Assembly: GCA_946183365.1 (NCBI GenBank)
Contig: CAMHAH010000026.1
Coordinates: 1-32,875, forward strand
DNA: 32,875 nucleotides
Direction of reading: 5' to 3'
DNA from: an uncultured Clostridia bacterium
Lineage (GTDB): Bacteria; Bacillota; Clostridia; Oscillospirales; Acutalibacteraceae
Made by a program: the position numbers and the translations under genes. Positions 14,353 to 22,395 of this stretch are shown piece after piece. Position 1 is the first letter of the stretch; every line of letters begins with the position of its first letter. The notes beneath the pieces are model-generated. The model was not told the origin of the DNA. It searched no databases and worked only from the letters and a program-made list of their open reading frames with translations.

Positions 14353-15411
14353 ATGGTCAACAGCAAAAACAGCCGGATGGCGATCGTAGATCTGTGGAAG
14401 TTCATCGCCGCGGTGATGATCATGATCCACCATTTGTACTATCTGTCACCCGCCTTTGAAGGGAAAGATTACCCGGGGTATTTCTCTTGGATATATGTTG
14501 AGTTCTTCTTTATCCTGACCGGATATTTTACCTATCGGCATTTTGTAAGACTGGGCAGGCAGGAGAATATCGTTCGGTCGTCGCTGTCATATACACGGCA
14601 TAAATTCGCGCCCTTCCTCCCCTACACTACGATCGCGATCACCCTGCAATATCTGCTTTCGGCGCCGTATACCTCTCTTATCCAAGGGAGCTACAGGAAG
14701 TTTATCTATAGCTTTGCCGATTATCCGCTCGAGGTAATGCTGCTCGGTGAAGCGCACGGCTCGCAGCAGCGGCTGGTGCCGATCTGGTTTCTCTCGGCGA
14801 TGCTGATCGTCTTTCCGTTTGCAGGACTGCTGTCACAGTTAAAAAACAAACACCTGATCCTGCTTGTCTCGGGAATTTATCCGCTCTTCTATTACGGCAG
14901 GGCGCAGCTCGGAAACCGCGTTTGGCCAGATGATCTTTTGAGGGCGCTTGCGGGACTGCTGCTGGGAGTGTTCATCTGTGTGCTGTGCGATCTGATTCGT
15001 GAAAAGCATCTTATACCGCAGAGCAAAGCAGCGACAAGATCGCTGACAGCAGCAGAGATCGTATGTATGCTGCTCGCTTTTCTGTTCATCATACGCGCAG
15101 ATAAAAGCCTGTGGCGTGTGATCATCCTGCTGTTCGCCGCGGGGCTGAGTATAATGCTCTCGGGGCGAAGTATGACCGCCAAGCTGCAAAGCCCGGTTAT
15201 TGCTTATCTTGGTAAGCTGTCGATGCCGATGTTCATCTGGCAGTGGGTGGTCGCGACGGTCATTATACGACTGGGTCAGCTTGTAACTCTGCCGACAGCT
15301 GTAAGCGTCGCGCTGTACTTTATCGGTACGTTCTTGATCTCTGCCGTATCCTATCATATCGTTGAAGCTTTCAGAAAAAAGAGGATAGCAAAAAACGATA
15401 GTGTATCCTAA
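14353..15411 (+). CDS. Acyltransferase-3 family membrane protein (OafA/YrhL-like)
   Basis: 352 residues with about ten hydrophobic segments. The first segment reads MAIVDLWKFIAAVMIMIHHL, matching the family start in which a conserved Asp and a membrane-embedded His serve acyl transfer. WIYVEFFFILTGYFTYRHF is the usual second motif, and LGKLSMPMFIWQWVVATVII near the end matches the late family helices. These enzymes move acetyl or other acyl groups from cytoplasmic donors onto surface sugars or lipids. The acceptor is unknown, as no glycan gene cluster is adjacent. GGGAGGA lies 9 bases upstream. It is a single-gene unit with its own promoter and terminator. Confidence 0.93.
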   Translation: MVNSKNSRMAIVDLWKFIAAVMIMIHHLYYLSPAFEGKDYPGYFSWIYVEFFFILTGYFTYRHFVRLGRQENIVRSSLSYTRHKFAPFLPYTTIAITLQYLLSAPYTSLIQGSYRKFIYSFADYPLEVMLLGEAHGSQQRLVPIWFLSAMLIVFPFAGLLSQLKNKHLILLVSGIYPLFYYGRAQLGNRVWPDDLLRALAGLLLGVFICVLCDLIREKHLIPQSKAATRSLTAAEIVCMLLAFLFIIRADKSLWRVIILLFAAGLSIMLSGRSMTAKLQSPVIAYLGKLSMPMFIWQWVVATVIIRLGQLVTLPTAVSVALYFIGTFLISAVSYHIVEAFRKKRIAKNDSVS

Positions 15412-15429
15412 GCTATGATATATAAAACA

Positions 15430-15478
15430 GATCCTCCCCTATCGGCTCGCGCTTGAGCTGATACAGGGAGGATTTTTT
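15430..15478 (+). terminator. Intrinsic terminator of the acyltransferase-3 gene
   Basis: ATCCTCCC (15431-15438) pairs with GGGAGGAT (15466-15473), extended by a CTATC/GATAC segment inside, then TTTTT. Confidence 0.85.
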
Positions 15479-15508
15479 ACTGCAATAGGCTGTCATTTTC
15501 GCGTATTT

Positions 15509-15569
15509 ATACTAAGCAGCAATAAAAAGCTTTAAAAAGATATTAATGTGTTTTATTGCTACTTAGTAT
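15509..15569. repeat. Palindromic dispersed repeat, copy 1
   Basis: ATACTAAGCAGCAATAAAA (15509-15527) and TTTTATTGCTACTTAGTAT (15551-15569) are inverted repeats with one mismatch, separated by 23 bases. Read on the minus strand, 15569-15538 matches 32825-32856 at the right edge of the window in 31 of 32 positions. It carries no coding frame. Size and terminal inverted repeats resemble a small non-autonomous element (MITE) or an intergenic palindromic repeat. I see no clear target duplication. Confidence 0.8.
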
Positions 15570-15581
15570 TAGACACATCTC

Positions 15582-15884
15582 TCACTCAACGCCACGCATT
15601 ATCTTGGTTCCGAGCCAGATGAATACTACAGCTGATACAATCAAAACGATAAAGGCAGCTGTCATATTCCATAGCCCTGTTAAGGCGCTCAGCGCCGGCG
15701 AAAGAGCCACCAGCGCCACCACTTTTGACAGTTGCTTCATATATAGCTTCTCGTTTTTGGGTTTTACTGACACTGTTGCTCGAAGAGGCAAGATCTTATA
15801 GTCCTTAGTCAGAGCCATCAGCCCTGCGTAGATCAGGATAGCTACGGCAAAAATGCCCATCAAGATCGAATAACCATACTCCAT
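15582..15884 (-). CDS. Small membrane protein, DUF3784-like
   Basis: 100 residues from the ATG at 15884, preceded by GAGGTTG at about 9 bases; a TTG 21 bases upstream is rejected. Three hydrophobic segments are visible, near residues 4-24 (YSILMGIFAVAILIYAGLMA), 50-66 (KVVALVALSPALSALTG) and 72-92. A basic loop, KPKNEKLYMKQLSK, separates the first two. The layout is reminiscent of the DUF3784 membrane proteins common in Clostridia, whose role is unknown; that comparison is from memory and only moderate. It stands alone next to the palindromic repeat. Confidence 0.7.
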   Translation of the reverse strand: MEYGYSILMGIFAVAILIYAGLMALTKDYKILPLRATVSVKPKNEKLYMKQLSKVVALVALSPALSALTGLWNMTAAFIVLIVSAVVFIWLGTKIMRGVE

Positions 15885-16033
15885 ATCTATCAACCTCAGC
15901 TTCAATTTGATTTTTTAATGATAACAGATAAAAGAGCTGTTGTTTATAAACCCGAACAAAATTATAGAAATTTTATATAAACTTTCTCTCGGCAGTTTTA
16001 GGAAAAGAACAGGTTGATATATTATAATTATAA

Positions 16034-16078
16034 TAAAAAGATGACCTGACGAGATGACGCGGCGTCACCTGACAGGTC
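16034..16078 (-). terminator. Intrinsic terminator of the Pr6Pr-like gene
   Basis: On the minus strand GACCTG pairs with CAGGTC at the base and GGTGACGC with GCGTCATC above it, then ATCTTTTTATT. A similar ACCTGT...GTGACG hairpin ends the gene at 27599. Confidence 0.75.
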
Positions 16079-16141
16079 AATAAGTTTCGTACTCAAAAAT
16101 GATTTATTGAAATAAATAATTACAGAGGTTTATTTATAAGA

Positions 16142-16807
16142 TCATTTCTTTTGTCTTTTGTACAGTAATCGGTCGACGCCCATAAACAGATAACCGACCG
16201 CGATAAAGGCGGCTAACAGGATAGCGACCCACTTCGCAATACCGCCGTAGCCGACCTTCTCGGGATTGAAAAAGAAATACGGATAGATCAGCAGATCGGA
16301 ACCGACGCTGTTGAGAATGGTGGTATCAAATCCCAGTATCGCAGCATGGATCAGGACAAAGCCCGAATAAGCGATCGGAAAGAGCGCCGATATCAGCGGA
16401 TATGTCCACTTGACTTTTCCGTGCTCATAAAAGAGGATCCAGTCGATGACAAACATAACAGGAAGTACCATATGGAACAGTATACATTCGACCTTAACAA
16501 TAAACGCGGGCTCTCGTCCAGGCGCGATCATTATGTTGAATACCAAGAAAGTCAGAACGATCCCCAGCATACTGATAAACTTTAACCTCGGACAGGTCGA
16601 TACATAACCGTCATCCTTTCGCTTAGCGGTCTGTATAAGCTCGGCAAGCATTACGCCAAAGCACAAATAGCTGCTGATATTGGTGAAATAAATGTAAAAA
16701 TCCCAAGTGAATTTATAATTGAAAAGTCCGACGCTCCCGATGACTCCGATCAGCGCAAACGCGCAGTAAACCGTCTGAAAGATCAATTGTGCTGTTCTGT
16801 TTTTCAT
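16142..16807 (-). CDS. Pr6Pr/FAR-17a-AIG1-like membrane protein
   Basis: 221 residues from the ATG at 16807, with CGGAG 8 bases upstream; an earlier TTG is rejected. Six hydrophobic segments are visible. The sequence FQTVYCAFALIGVIGSVGLF, FYIYFTNISSYLCFGVMLAE, VECILFHMVLPVMFVIDWIL and SDLLIYPYFFFNPEKVGYGG matches bacterial Pr6Pr proteins, related to the FAR-17a/AIG1 hydrolase family, including the conserved FTN in the second helix and the His in the fourth. Eukaryotic relatives hydrolyse fatty-acid esters of hydroxy fatty acids; the bacterial role is not established. Single gene with a clear terminator. Confidence 0.8.
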   Translation of the reverse strand: MKNRTAQLIFQTVYCAFALIGVIGSVGLFNYKFTWDFYIYFTNISSYLCFGVMLAELIQTAKRKDDGYVSTCPRLKFISMLGIVLTFLVFNIMIAPGREPAFIVKVECILFHMVLPVMFVIDWILFYEHGKVKWTYPLISALFPIAYSGFVLIHAAILGFDTTILNSVGSDLLIYPYFFFNPEKVGYGGIAKWVAILLAAFIAVGYLFMGVDRLLYKRQKK

Positions 16808-16900
16808 AATACCGTCTCCGTTCAAAAAGTTGTTCTGATGACCTTAAGCAATCGAGAATAAATCTCTTTAGATATAAAGCAGCTTTGCTACAGCAAGCTA

Positions 16901-16927
16901 AGAGGCTGTCGCGTTAAGGCAGCCTCT
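16901..16927 (-). terminator. Hairpin after the MBL-rubredoxin gene, possible weak terminator
   Basis: AGAGGCTG (16901-16908) pairs with CAGCCTCT (16920-16927). On the minus strand it is followed by a second small hairpin (AGCTTGC...GCAAAGCT) but no strong T-run. Confidence 0.4.
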
Positions 16928-16935
16928 CGCATAAA

Positions 16936-17877
16936 TCATGCTTTGTTGAATTTATCTTTAGTCTGTTTGCATCTGGGACAGCGCCAGTCGTCAGGCAGGT
17001 CCGCAAAAGCCATGCCGTTGTTCTCGGCGGGATCATACACATATCCGCAGACGGAGCAAACATAAATACCCGTCGCCTCCTGCTCGGTGAAGTCGATCTC
17101 AGCAAAGATCGTCTCGACGGGATGATCAAGATCCATCACGCGCTTTGCTTCAAGGTTCTCGTACCCTTGGGGTGTATGAGTTCCGCAGTAAACGGTCGGA
17201 TGATCGCGGACGAATTCACGAACGCGCCCGAGGGTAGTTTTAGCTTCTTGTAAATCGTCAAAAACCACGGACACTTTGTTTTCATGCAGCGCCTCATCCA
17301 CATAGGTGATGTCGGCGTGGAGCATATAGAACAGACCTCCGTCCTCTACAATCACAAGGCTGTTGCCCTTTGTGTGACCGGGAGCTTTTATAAAATAAAT
17401 ACCGTCGCGGATCTTCTGGCTCTCGGGAAAGTTATAGTACGCCCCGTCGGTAAATGTCACGGGGACGATGTTGTCAACGCCTTGTAATTCGACCGCGTCA
17501 AGCTCGTCGGCATTTACGTAGATCTTCGCGTTCGGGAAGGATCTGATCTCACCGGAATGGTCGTTATGCCTATGGGTCAATAAGATCTTTGTCACCTGCT
17601 CGGGCTTATAGCCGAGGTTGCGGAACGCCTCCATGTAACTGCAAATATCCTTGCCCGTATAGGCGGCGACCTCCTTGTCGGGCTTCTCCTCGGGAGTGCC
17701 CGCGGGAAGTCCCGTATCGACTAAAATAACCTCGTCGCCTGTGTCGATAAGGTAGTTTTGCAGGCTGCCGCGAAAGCGGATATCCATGCTGTACTTTTCG
17801 GGGCCTTCCTCAGCGCCGAGCGCGAACAGCTGGGAATAGAAACCGTCTTTTCTGAATTTTACTGCTTTGATCTCCAT
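16936..17877 (-). CDS. MBL-fold metallohydrolase fused to C-terminal rubredoxin
   Basis: 313 residues with AAAGGAG 9 bases upstream. Residues 1-250 form a metallo-beta-lactamase-fold hydrolase: [10 protein letters not shown], the metal site THRHNDH (H102, H104, D106, H107), APGHTKGN and LHADITYVD. This pattern resembles lactonase/glyoxalase-like MBL proteins rather than flavodiiron proteins, because no flavodoxin domain is present. Residues 270-313 are a rubredoxin: CSVC (C274, C277) and CPRC (C300, C303) with the typical DLPDDWRCP. The loop between the Cys pairs is about ten residues shorter than in standard rubredoxins. The rubredoxin would carry one iron and suggests an electron-transfer role for an MBL protein normally seen as a hydrolase. 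It may be cotranscribed with the PAP2 gene 98 bases upstream. Confidence 0.93.
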   Translation of the reverse strand: MEIKAVKFRKDGFYSQLFALGAEEGPEKYSMDIRFRGSLQNYLIDTGDEVILVDTGLPAGTPEEKPDKEVAAYTGKDICSYMEAFRNLGYKPEQVTKILLTHRHNDHSGEIRSFPNAKIYVNADELDAVELQGVDNIVPVTFTDGAYYNFPESQKIRDGIYFIKAPGHTKGNSLVIVEDGGLFYMLHADITYVDEALHENKVSVVFDDLQEAKTTLGRVREFVRDHPTVYCGTHTPQGYENLEAKRVMDLDHPVETIFAEIDFTEQEATGIYVCSVCGYVYDPAENNGMAFADLPDDWRCPRCKQTKDKFNKA

Positions 17878-17975
17878 GATATGTTTCTCCTTTATTGATC
17901 AATTCACTTTCATACCTGTCAGCGCTTTATCGAGAAGCGCTTTTAATTGTTGCATCTATGCTTATGAGAGCGAGA

Positions 17976-18905
17976 TCAGCCCTTGCGTTTGAATATGCGG
18001 TTGCCGAGTCTGAAGATCAGCGGGTACACTCCGATGGTAACGAAAATAACTACGCAGTAGCGCGCCGCGCGAACCGCGTAGGACGCCATAGTTGCGGAAT
18101 CGAGAAAGTCCTTGCTGAATGGGAGCTTTAGCAGTGTGTTCAGTCCGAAGTATACGCCTACACCGAGCACCAACCGCAGTATACATCTGAGGACGTTGCG
18201 CGTATTCTCGAATTTTACAAATCTATCCTCAAATTCAACCGCTAAGATAAAGCCGACAAGAATGCCGAAGGCGGTGTAATAATCGGCGCTCTTACAATAG
18301 AACCATCCCGGAATGGCGATCAGCACCAGCAGCCCGTAGAAGACCCAGCGGTTTTTGATCGCGCGCTGCAGTGCGGGGACGAGAAAAATCACGATCAGGC
18401 CAAGCGCCCATCCGCAGATAACATCCGTCGGATAATGTACACCTACACAAAAGCGCGAGATACCCACCAGCAGAGGGGCTATGACGCCGATGATCGTAAG
18501 GACCCTGTTCTTTTTATAGCGGCCGAGAGAGGTATACAGGGTCACACCGTTGGTCGAATGTCCGCTCGGGAATGAATAGCCCTGTGCCGAGATATCATAG
18601 ATATCGGCTCCCTTTTCTACGGGCTTGAGACATTTGATGCCGGGGTGATCGAAGTACGGTCTGCGCCTTACGAAAATATTCTTTATCATGGGGTTGAGGG
18701 TGATGCCCACCAGCACGTTCAGTCCGACATATTTGCCGTACTCCTTCTCCCAGCACCAGTACAGAAAGCCCAGCACGGCAACGCACACCAGCTGCTCTCC
18801 CATTTCGCTGAACACGGAAGCGATCGCCGTGCCGACCGGGCCGAGCCATGACTGGATCCACTGCATCAGCGCGACTTCCCATTCAAAATAAAAAGTATTT
18901 CCCAT
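17976..18905 (-). CDS. PAP2-family membrane phosphatase
   Basis: 309 residues with AAGGAG upstream. The three PAP2 phosphatase motifs are complete: KNIFVRRRP (75-83), SFPSGHS (111-117) and SRFCVGVHYPTDV (150-162), with catalytic His116 and His157. About eight hydrophobic segments follow the layout of membrane lipid phosphatases. The C-terminal 130 residues add four helices with WFYCKSADYYTAFGILVGFI, typical of the clostridial subgroup. Likely substrates are phosphatidic acid or undecaprenyl pyrophosphate, but this cannot be told from sequence. A strong promoter lies about 235 bases upstream, giving an unusually long leader. Its stop codon is followed by a hairpin (AGCGCTT/AAGCGCT, 17921-17941) before the MBL-rubredoxin gene. 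Confidence 0.93.
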   Translation of the reverse strand: MGNTFYFEWEVALMQWIQSWLGPVGTAIASVFSEMGEQLVCVAVLGFLYWCWEKEYGKYVGLNVLVGITLNPMIKNIFVRRRPYFDHPGIKCLKPVEKGADIYDISAQGYSFPSGHSTNGVTLYTSLGRYKKNRVLTIIGVIAPLLVGISRFCVGVHYPTDVICGWALGLIVIFLVPALQRAIKNRWVFYGLLVLIAIPGWFYCKSADYYTAFGILVGFILAVEFEDRFVKFENTRNVLRCILRLVLGVGVYFGLNTLLKLPFSKDFLDSATMASYAVRAARYCVVIFVTIGVYPLIFRLGNRIFKRKG

Positions 18906-19140
18906 TATCTTATCTCCTTTTCAAAAAAATAACACCGTTTTTATATTTCGGCAATATTTCAGATCCTTATTCTGTTGCTCCCCTATCATCGGCTTCGTGA
19001 CCGCTTTGCCGCCGAGGATCAGGATCAGTATACCGATGTAGCGGTTCTCAAGCTTATTTATGAAATGTTTCACCGGAGAGCTACTTTTTGCATTTGTCAA
19101 CGATTGAAACAACTCATTTGATCGAGCTTCTATGATTACA

Positions 19141-19168
19141 ATTATACCAGGGTTTCGGCGGCTGTCAA
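19141..19168 (-). promoter_or_regulatory. Promoter leading to the PAP2 gene
   Basis: Minus strand TTGACA (19168-19163), a 16-base spacer, TATAAT (19146-19141). Both hexamers are perfect consensus. The transcript would have a leader of roughly 230 bases before the PAP2 ATG. Confidence 0.75.
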
Positions 19169-19265
19169 TTCTTCTTTGATACTGTCTTTTTTAATATTAT
19201 AACATGGGATCATAAGTATTTCTATATACTATCACAACAATATTAAAGCAAATAATCTATTAATA

Positions 19266-19315
19266 TTGACAGCCTCAATACGCTGTGATATTATTCAATC
19301 GGTAATTCAGCGTAT
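19266..19315 (+). promoter_or_regulatory. Promoter of the first methyltransferase-STAS gene, with inverted repeat
   Basis: TTGACA (19266-19271), a 17-base spacer, TATTAT (19289-19294). ATACGCTG (19278-19285) in the spacer and CAGCGTAT (19308-19315) just past the start site form a perfect 8-base inverted repeat flanking the -10 box, a possible operator. Confidence 0.75.
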
Positions 19316-19353
19316 ATCCTTATGATTGCCTACTATCTCAGAAAAGGATGATT

Positions 19354-20616
19354 ATGATGGATCAAAACTTACTGGAACGAGTAAACCCGGTATTCAACAC
19401 GGCAAAAATGACGGTCTTTCAGCTCGCGGCAGCGGGAGTGAAAGAAGCGGCTGAGGTCGCAGAAAAGCTGAACCTGTCTTTTGAAGAGACACAGAACAGC
19501 GCTTCTACAAAGGTTTCTGCAGAGCAGATGACAGCTAATATGATCTTGGTCGAAACACGCTGGCGTACTTGTGCGGCTATCGCGGAAAAGACAGGCTGCA
19601 AGACGATCGTGGATCTGCCCTGCGGATACACGCCGAGAGCCAAAGCGATCTCGCAAAAGGGCATAGCGTATTACGGTTTGGATCTTCCCGCTGCGATAAA
19701 CGAGGCTGAGCCCGCTGTAATGTCACTGATAGATGAAGATAAGCGGTCTTTGGTACATTTCTGCGGTGTAGACGCGACCAACGGCGAATCTCTGAAAGCG
19801 GCGCTCAAAGACGCCGAGGGTCCTGTATGTATCACGACCGAAGGACTGCTGATGTATTTCACCGATTCCGAGGTCGGCGCGCTGTGCGATAATATCCGCA
19901 TGATCCTCAAAGAACACGGAGGCTGCTGGGTGACCGCCGATACCGAAACCGGTATGCAATATATCATGACGATACAGCCGATCGCCGGTGACCGCTTCAT
20001 GGAGATCATGATGAAGAGCAAAACAACGGCAGAGAATAAGTCGGACGTCAACGTAGGCAGTAATTCGCTGACTGTCAGCCCGCAAGGGGATGTGGCTGAG
20101 AACATGAAGAACGCAATGATGTTCTTAGCTCGGCACGGCTTGAAGGCTGAGCGCATGATCCTTTCGGAGCATATGCCTGAGATAAAAAGCCTTGGTAATG
20201 TCACTCCCGATCAGGCTGAGGCGATCAAGGAAAATATGCAGAAATGCGCCTACTGGAAGATCACGGCGATGGATACGGACGTCGCGGTCGACACAGACGA
20301 TCTTAAAGCCGAGGACTTTGACTTACAGGCTTCTATAGTAAACGACACCTTAAAGCTCTCGCTTAAAGGCAGAGTAGATACGCTGACCGCTCCGAATATG
20401 CTGGCTCTGTTTGAGCGCGTCACAGCTGAGCATAAGCTTAGTTCCGTTGATATAGACTGCGAAGAACTGGATTACATTTCATCGGCAGGTCTGCGCGTTC
20501 TGCTCATCATGAAAAAGGAGTGTACGGGCGAAATCAAGCTGATCGGCACCAATCCGTCAGTGAAAGAAATATTGGAACAAACCGGATTCAACTCAATTTT
20601 GAACGTTGCCGATTGA
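19354..20616 (+). CDS. SAM methyltransferase-STAS fusion protein, paralogue A
   Basis: 420 residues; AAGGA lies 5 bases before ATG 19354 (8 before ATG 19357). Residues 1-310 look like a class I SAM-dependent methyltransferase related to the leucine carboxyl methyltransferase group: SAM-binding motif IVDLPCGYTPRAKAIS (85-100), acidic residue in YYGLDLPAA (107-115), VCITTEGLLMYFT at motif IV, and an N-terminal lid starting MDQNLLERVNPVFNTAKMT. Residues 318-420 are a STAS domain with LKGRVDTLTAPNM and LDYISSAGLRVLLIMKK, which has serines where SpoIIAA is phosphorylated. This predicts a methyltransferase controlled by partner switching or by serine phosphorylation. It converges with paralogue B at a shared terminator, and the free STAS protein at 9972 carries the same SSAGLR motif. 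The methyl acceptor is unknown. Confidence 0.9.
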   Translation: MMDQNLLERVNPVFNTAKMTVFQLAAAGVKEAAEVAEKLNLSFEETQNSASTKVSAEQMTANMILVETRWRTCAAIAEKTGCKTIVDLPCGYTPRAKAISQKGIAYYGLDLPAAINEAEPAVMSLIDEDKRSLVHFCGVDATNGESLKAALKDAEGPVCITTEGLLMYFTDSEVGALCDNIRMILKEHGGCWVTADTETGMQYIMTIQPIAGDRFMEIMMKSKTTAENKSDVNVGSNSLTVSPQGDVAENMKNAMMFLARHGLKAERMILSEHMPEIKSLGNVTPDQAEAIKENMQKCAYWKITAMDTDVAVDTDDLKAEDFDLQASIVNDTLKLSLKGRVDTLTAPNMLALFERVTAEHKLSSVDIDCEELDYISSAGLRVLLIMKKECTGEIKLIGTNPSVKEILEQTGFNSILNVAD

Positions 20617-20626
20617 TAAATAACAT

Positions 20627-20666
20627 AAAAAGCCGACAAAGCTATTCCGCTCTGTCGGCAATTTTT
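20627..20666. terminator. Bidirectional terminator between the two methyltransferase-STAS genes
   Basis: GCCGACA (20632-20638) pairs with TGTCGGC (20653-20659), flanked by AAAAA on the left and TTTTTA on the right, so it can serve both converging genes. Confidence 0.85.
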
Positions 20667-20710
20667 ATTGGTTCTCTTTATAAAAGGAACACTCTTGATA
20701 GGCTAGAGTA

Positions 20711-21925
20711 TCAGATAAGGCGGATGATCCCGTCAAAGCCTGTGACCTCAAAGATCTCCTTTACGTCATCCGACGCGCCCTCTACGGTGACGTTGCCCTC
20801 GCCAAGCTTCTTGACCATTATCATCATAGTGCGAAGTCCGGCTGAGGAGATATATTCAAGCTTTTCTGCCTTCACTTTTACAGAGGAGATACCCTCACCG
20901 CACTCGTCAAAGACCTTCAGTATCGCAGGCGCGCTGATGGTGTCTATACGACCGCTGACGGTCATTTCAAGCGTACCGCCGCTTGTTTTATAATCGACCG
21001 TAAGGTCTTCGATCTTCTCCGCTCCGCTGACAGACGCCCTCTGTGTATGAGCGGGATCAAGGGTCAGCTTCCAGATACAGGCGTTCTTCAGAAGGTCAAG
21101 ATACTTTTCCTGCCAACTTTCGGGGATAGCCTTAAGCATATTCAGATCCTCGTCGCCGTGGTAGAAGGGCAGCGTTTCCACCTTAAAGCCGCGGGCTTCG
21201 ATAAACGCCTTCACCTTTTCACGATCCATGCGTCCTACGCCGTCGTTATAGATATCCGACTGCTTCATCGTCCTTTTGCGCGAAGCGTCGTAGGCGTCGG
21301 GATCGCTCATGTTTGCTTTTGCGAACGGCTCATATTTCACGCCCAGATCCGAGGTCACAAACGCGCCCGAGTGCTTCTCCAGTATCTGACGTATGCCGTC
21401 AAGAAATTGTTCGAACTCTGAAAGCGAAAGATAACCTAAAAGTCCCTCGCAAGAGATCAGCACCTCACCCTCAAGCCCGTCGGCAGCGGCGTTAAGCGAA
21501 GCGGCGTTCGTCGCGTCACCGCCGTGATAAACCTTGCCCAGCCCCTCTTTGTCGGCGAATTTCTGCAGCTCCTCCGCTACTACGGGGACGTCTAACCCCG
21601 CATATGAAATGCCGTTGTTCTTACAGAAGATCGATCTGGGCGTATAGCCGCAGGCTATATCCAAAAGGTTTTTGTAACCGTCATTTTTCAGTATTCTTGA
21701 AAGAGCGGCATAACGAGCCTCTATCGGCACCGTAACGCCTGTCATAAGCGCCTTTGCGTCAGCCTCAGACATGAGAGTATCGGACGGATCTCTCTTTGAG
21801 AGTGTTTCCTGCAGGCCTAAGCCTGCTATCATTCTTTTTGCGTCCTCGTTACCTGCGACTGCGAGCATAAACACGGTACTTTTAGCGGTAAGGTATGTCG
21901 GGTTTACCATTGTTCTGTAATCCAT
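20711..21925 (-). CDS. SAM methyltransferase-STAS fusion protein, paralogue B
   Basis: 404 residues with GGAGG 7 bases before the ATG. It shares the architecture of its convergent neighbour: N-terminal MDYRTMVNPTYLTAKSTVFM, SAM-binding LLDIACGYTPRSIF, SYAGLDVPVV, VLISCEGLLGYLSLSEFEQF, and a C-terminal STAS domain with MTVSGRIDTISAPAILKVFD and LEYISSAGLRTMMIMVKKLG. The two proteins are clearly related but diverged outside the motifs; B lacks A's longer helical segment after the catalytic core and has its own, with DASRKRTMKQSDIYNDGVGR. Duplication with inversion would explain the convergent order. The target and the kinase that would act on the STAS serine are unknown. Confidence 0.9.
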   Translation of the reverse strand: MDYRTMVNPTYLTAKSTVFMLAVAGNEDAKRMIAGLGLQETLSKRDPSDTLMSEADAKALMTGVTVPIEARYAALSRILKNDGYKNLLDIACGYTPRSIFCKNNGISYAGLDVPVVAEELQKFADKEGLGKVYHGGDATNAASLNAAADGLEGEVLISCEGLLGYLSLSEFEQFLDGIRQILEKHSGAFVTSDLGVKYEPFAKANMSDPDAYDASRKRTMKQSDIYNDGVGRMDREKVKAFIEARGFKVETLPFYHGDEDLNMLKAIPESWQEKYLDLLKNACIWKLTLDPAHTQRASVSGAEKIEDLTVDYKTSGGTLEMTVSGRIDTISAPAILKVFDECGEGISSVKVKAEKLEYISSAGLRTMMIMVKKLGEGNVTVEGASDDVKEIFEVTGFDGIIRLI

Positions 21926-21957
21926 ATTTTTCCTCCATTAGTTTAACGATCATTCTT

Positions 21958-21986
21958 ATTATAGATAATCATGCGATTATATGCAA
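21958..21986 (-). promoter_or_regulatory. Promoter of paralogue B with palindrome in the spacer
   Basis: Minus strand TTGCAT (21986-21981), a 17-base spacer, TATAAT (21963-21958). The spacer contains ATAATC-GCAT-GATTAT, an inverted repeat with 6-base arms between the two hexamers, a typical position for a repressor or activator site. Confidence 0.7.
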
Positions 21987-22006
21987 GTATCTTTTTTATA
22001 ACTCAC

Positions 22007-22259
22007 CTACGACTGCTTAGTTTTTTCAGGTGAACATATGTATTTTGACGCGTTATATCTTTTTCGTCCCTCTGTCACATCTTTATATTCGATTGCTTTG
22101 ACGGGACAATTCTGGATACATGACATACAATGAGCGCAGCGATCCAAAACCCATACAGGCTTTTTGTCCCTCATTTCGATCACATTCATCGCCGAGCTCT
22201 TCAGCCAGAGCCTCAGCTATCAGCTTAGTGTTTCCTGTTGCGCTGAAATACAATACCAT
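22007..22259 (-). pseudogene. Decayed EFR1-type flavodoxin-ferredoxin gene with internal deletion
   Basis: A good ribosome binding site (AAAGGAT) precedes ATG 22259, which opens with VLYFSATGNTKLIAEALAEE, the FMN-phosphate loop of EFR1-type flavodoxins. After about 25 codons the frame is lost near 22190. A different frame then continues with KPVWVLDRCAHCMSCIQNCP and VKAIEY, a C-terminal 4Fe-4S ferredoxin segment. EFR1 proteins are usually about 260 residues, with a flavodoxin half followed by two ferredoxin motifs, so most of the middle is gone. The remaining ferredoxin frame (22007-22189, 60 codons) has no ribosome binding site of its own and lacks the first iron-sulphur motif. I therefore call a deletion pseudogene. 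Confidence 0.78.
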
Positions 22260-22395
22260 GATCCTTATCCTTTCAATATAGATTTGTAATGATCGGATAA
22301 CGCTCTCGTTTCATTATACTACAGACCGACGTATAATTACCACTATAATTTTACTTTTTCCGATATTTATTGTTTTGTTCGCATAAAAATTTATA

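Larger units (their letters stand above)
18906..19353. other. Intergenic region between PAP2 and the first methyltransferase-STAS gene
   Basis: About 450 bases holding two divergent promoters (19141-19168 minus, 19266-19294 plus). The minus-strand leader of about 230 bases contains a weak 63-codon frame without a ribosome binding site. Confidence 0.6.

Noticed and set aside
14839..15357. 172-codon minus-strand frame
   Set aside because: It is antisense to the acyltransferase-3 gene, rich in Gln, Arg and His as expected for a reverse-strand shadow, and lacks a ribosome binding site.
18921..19112. 63-codon minus-strand frame in the PAP2 leader
   Set aside because: It begins at TTG with no ribosome binding site, and inner starts lack one too. 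The middle (ILILILGGKAVTKPMIG) has plausible codons, so it may be a remnant, but it is not supported as a gene.
19671..20204. 177-codon minus-strand frame
   Set aside because: Antisense to methyltransferase-STAS paralogue A, whose domains are clear.
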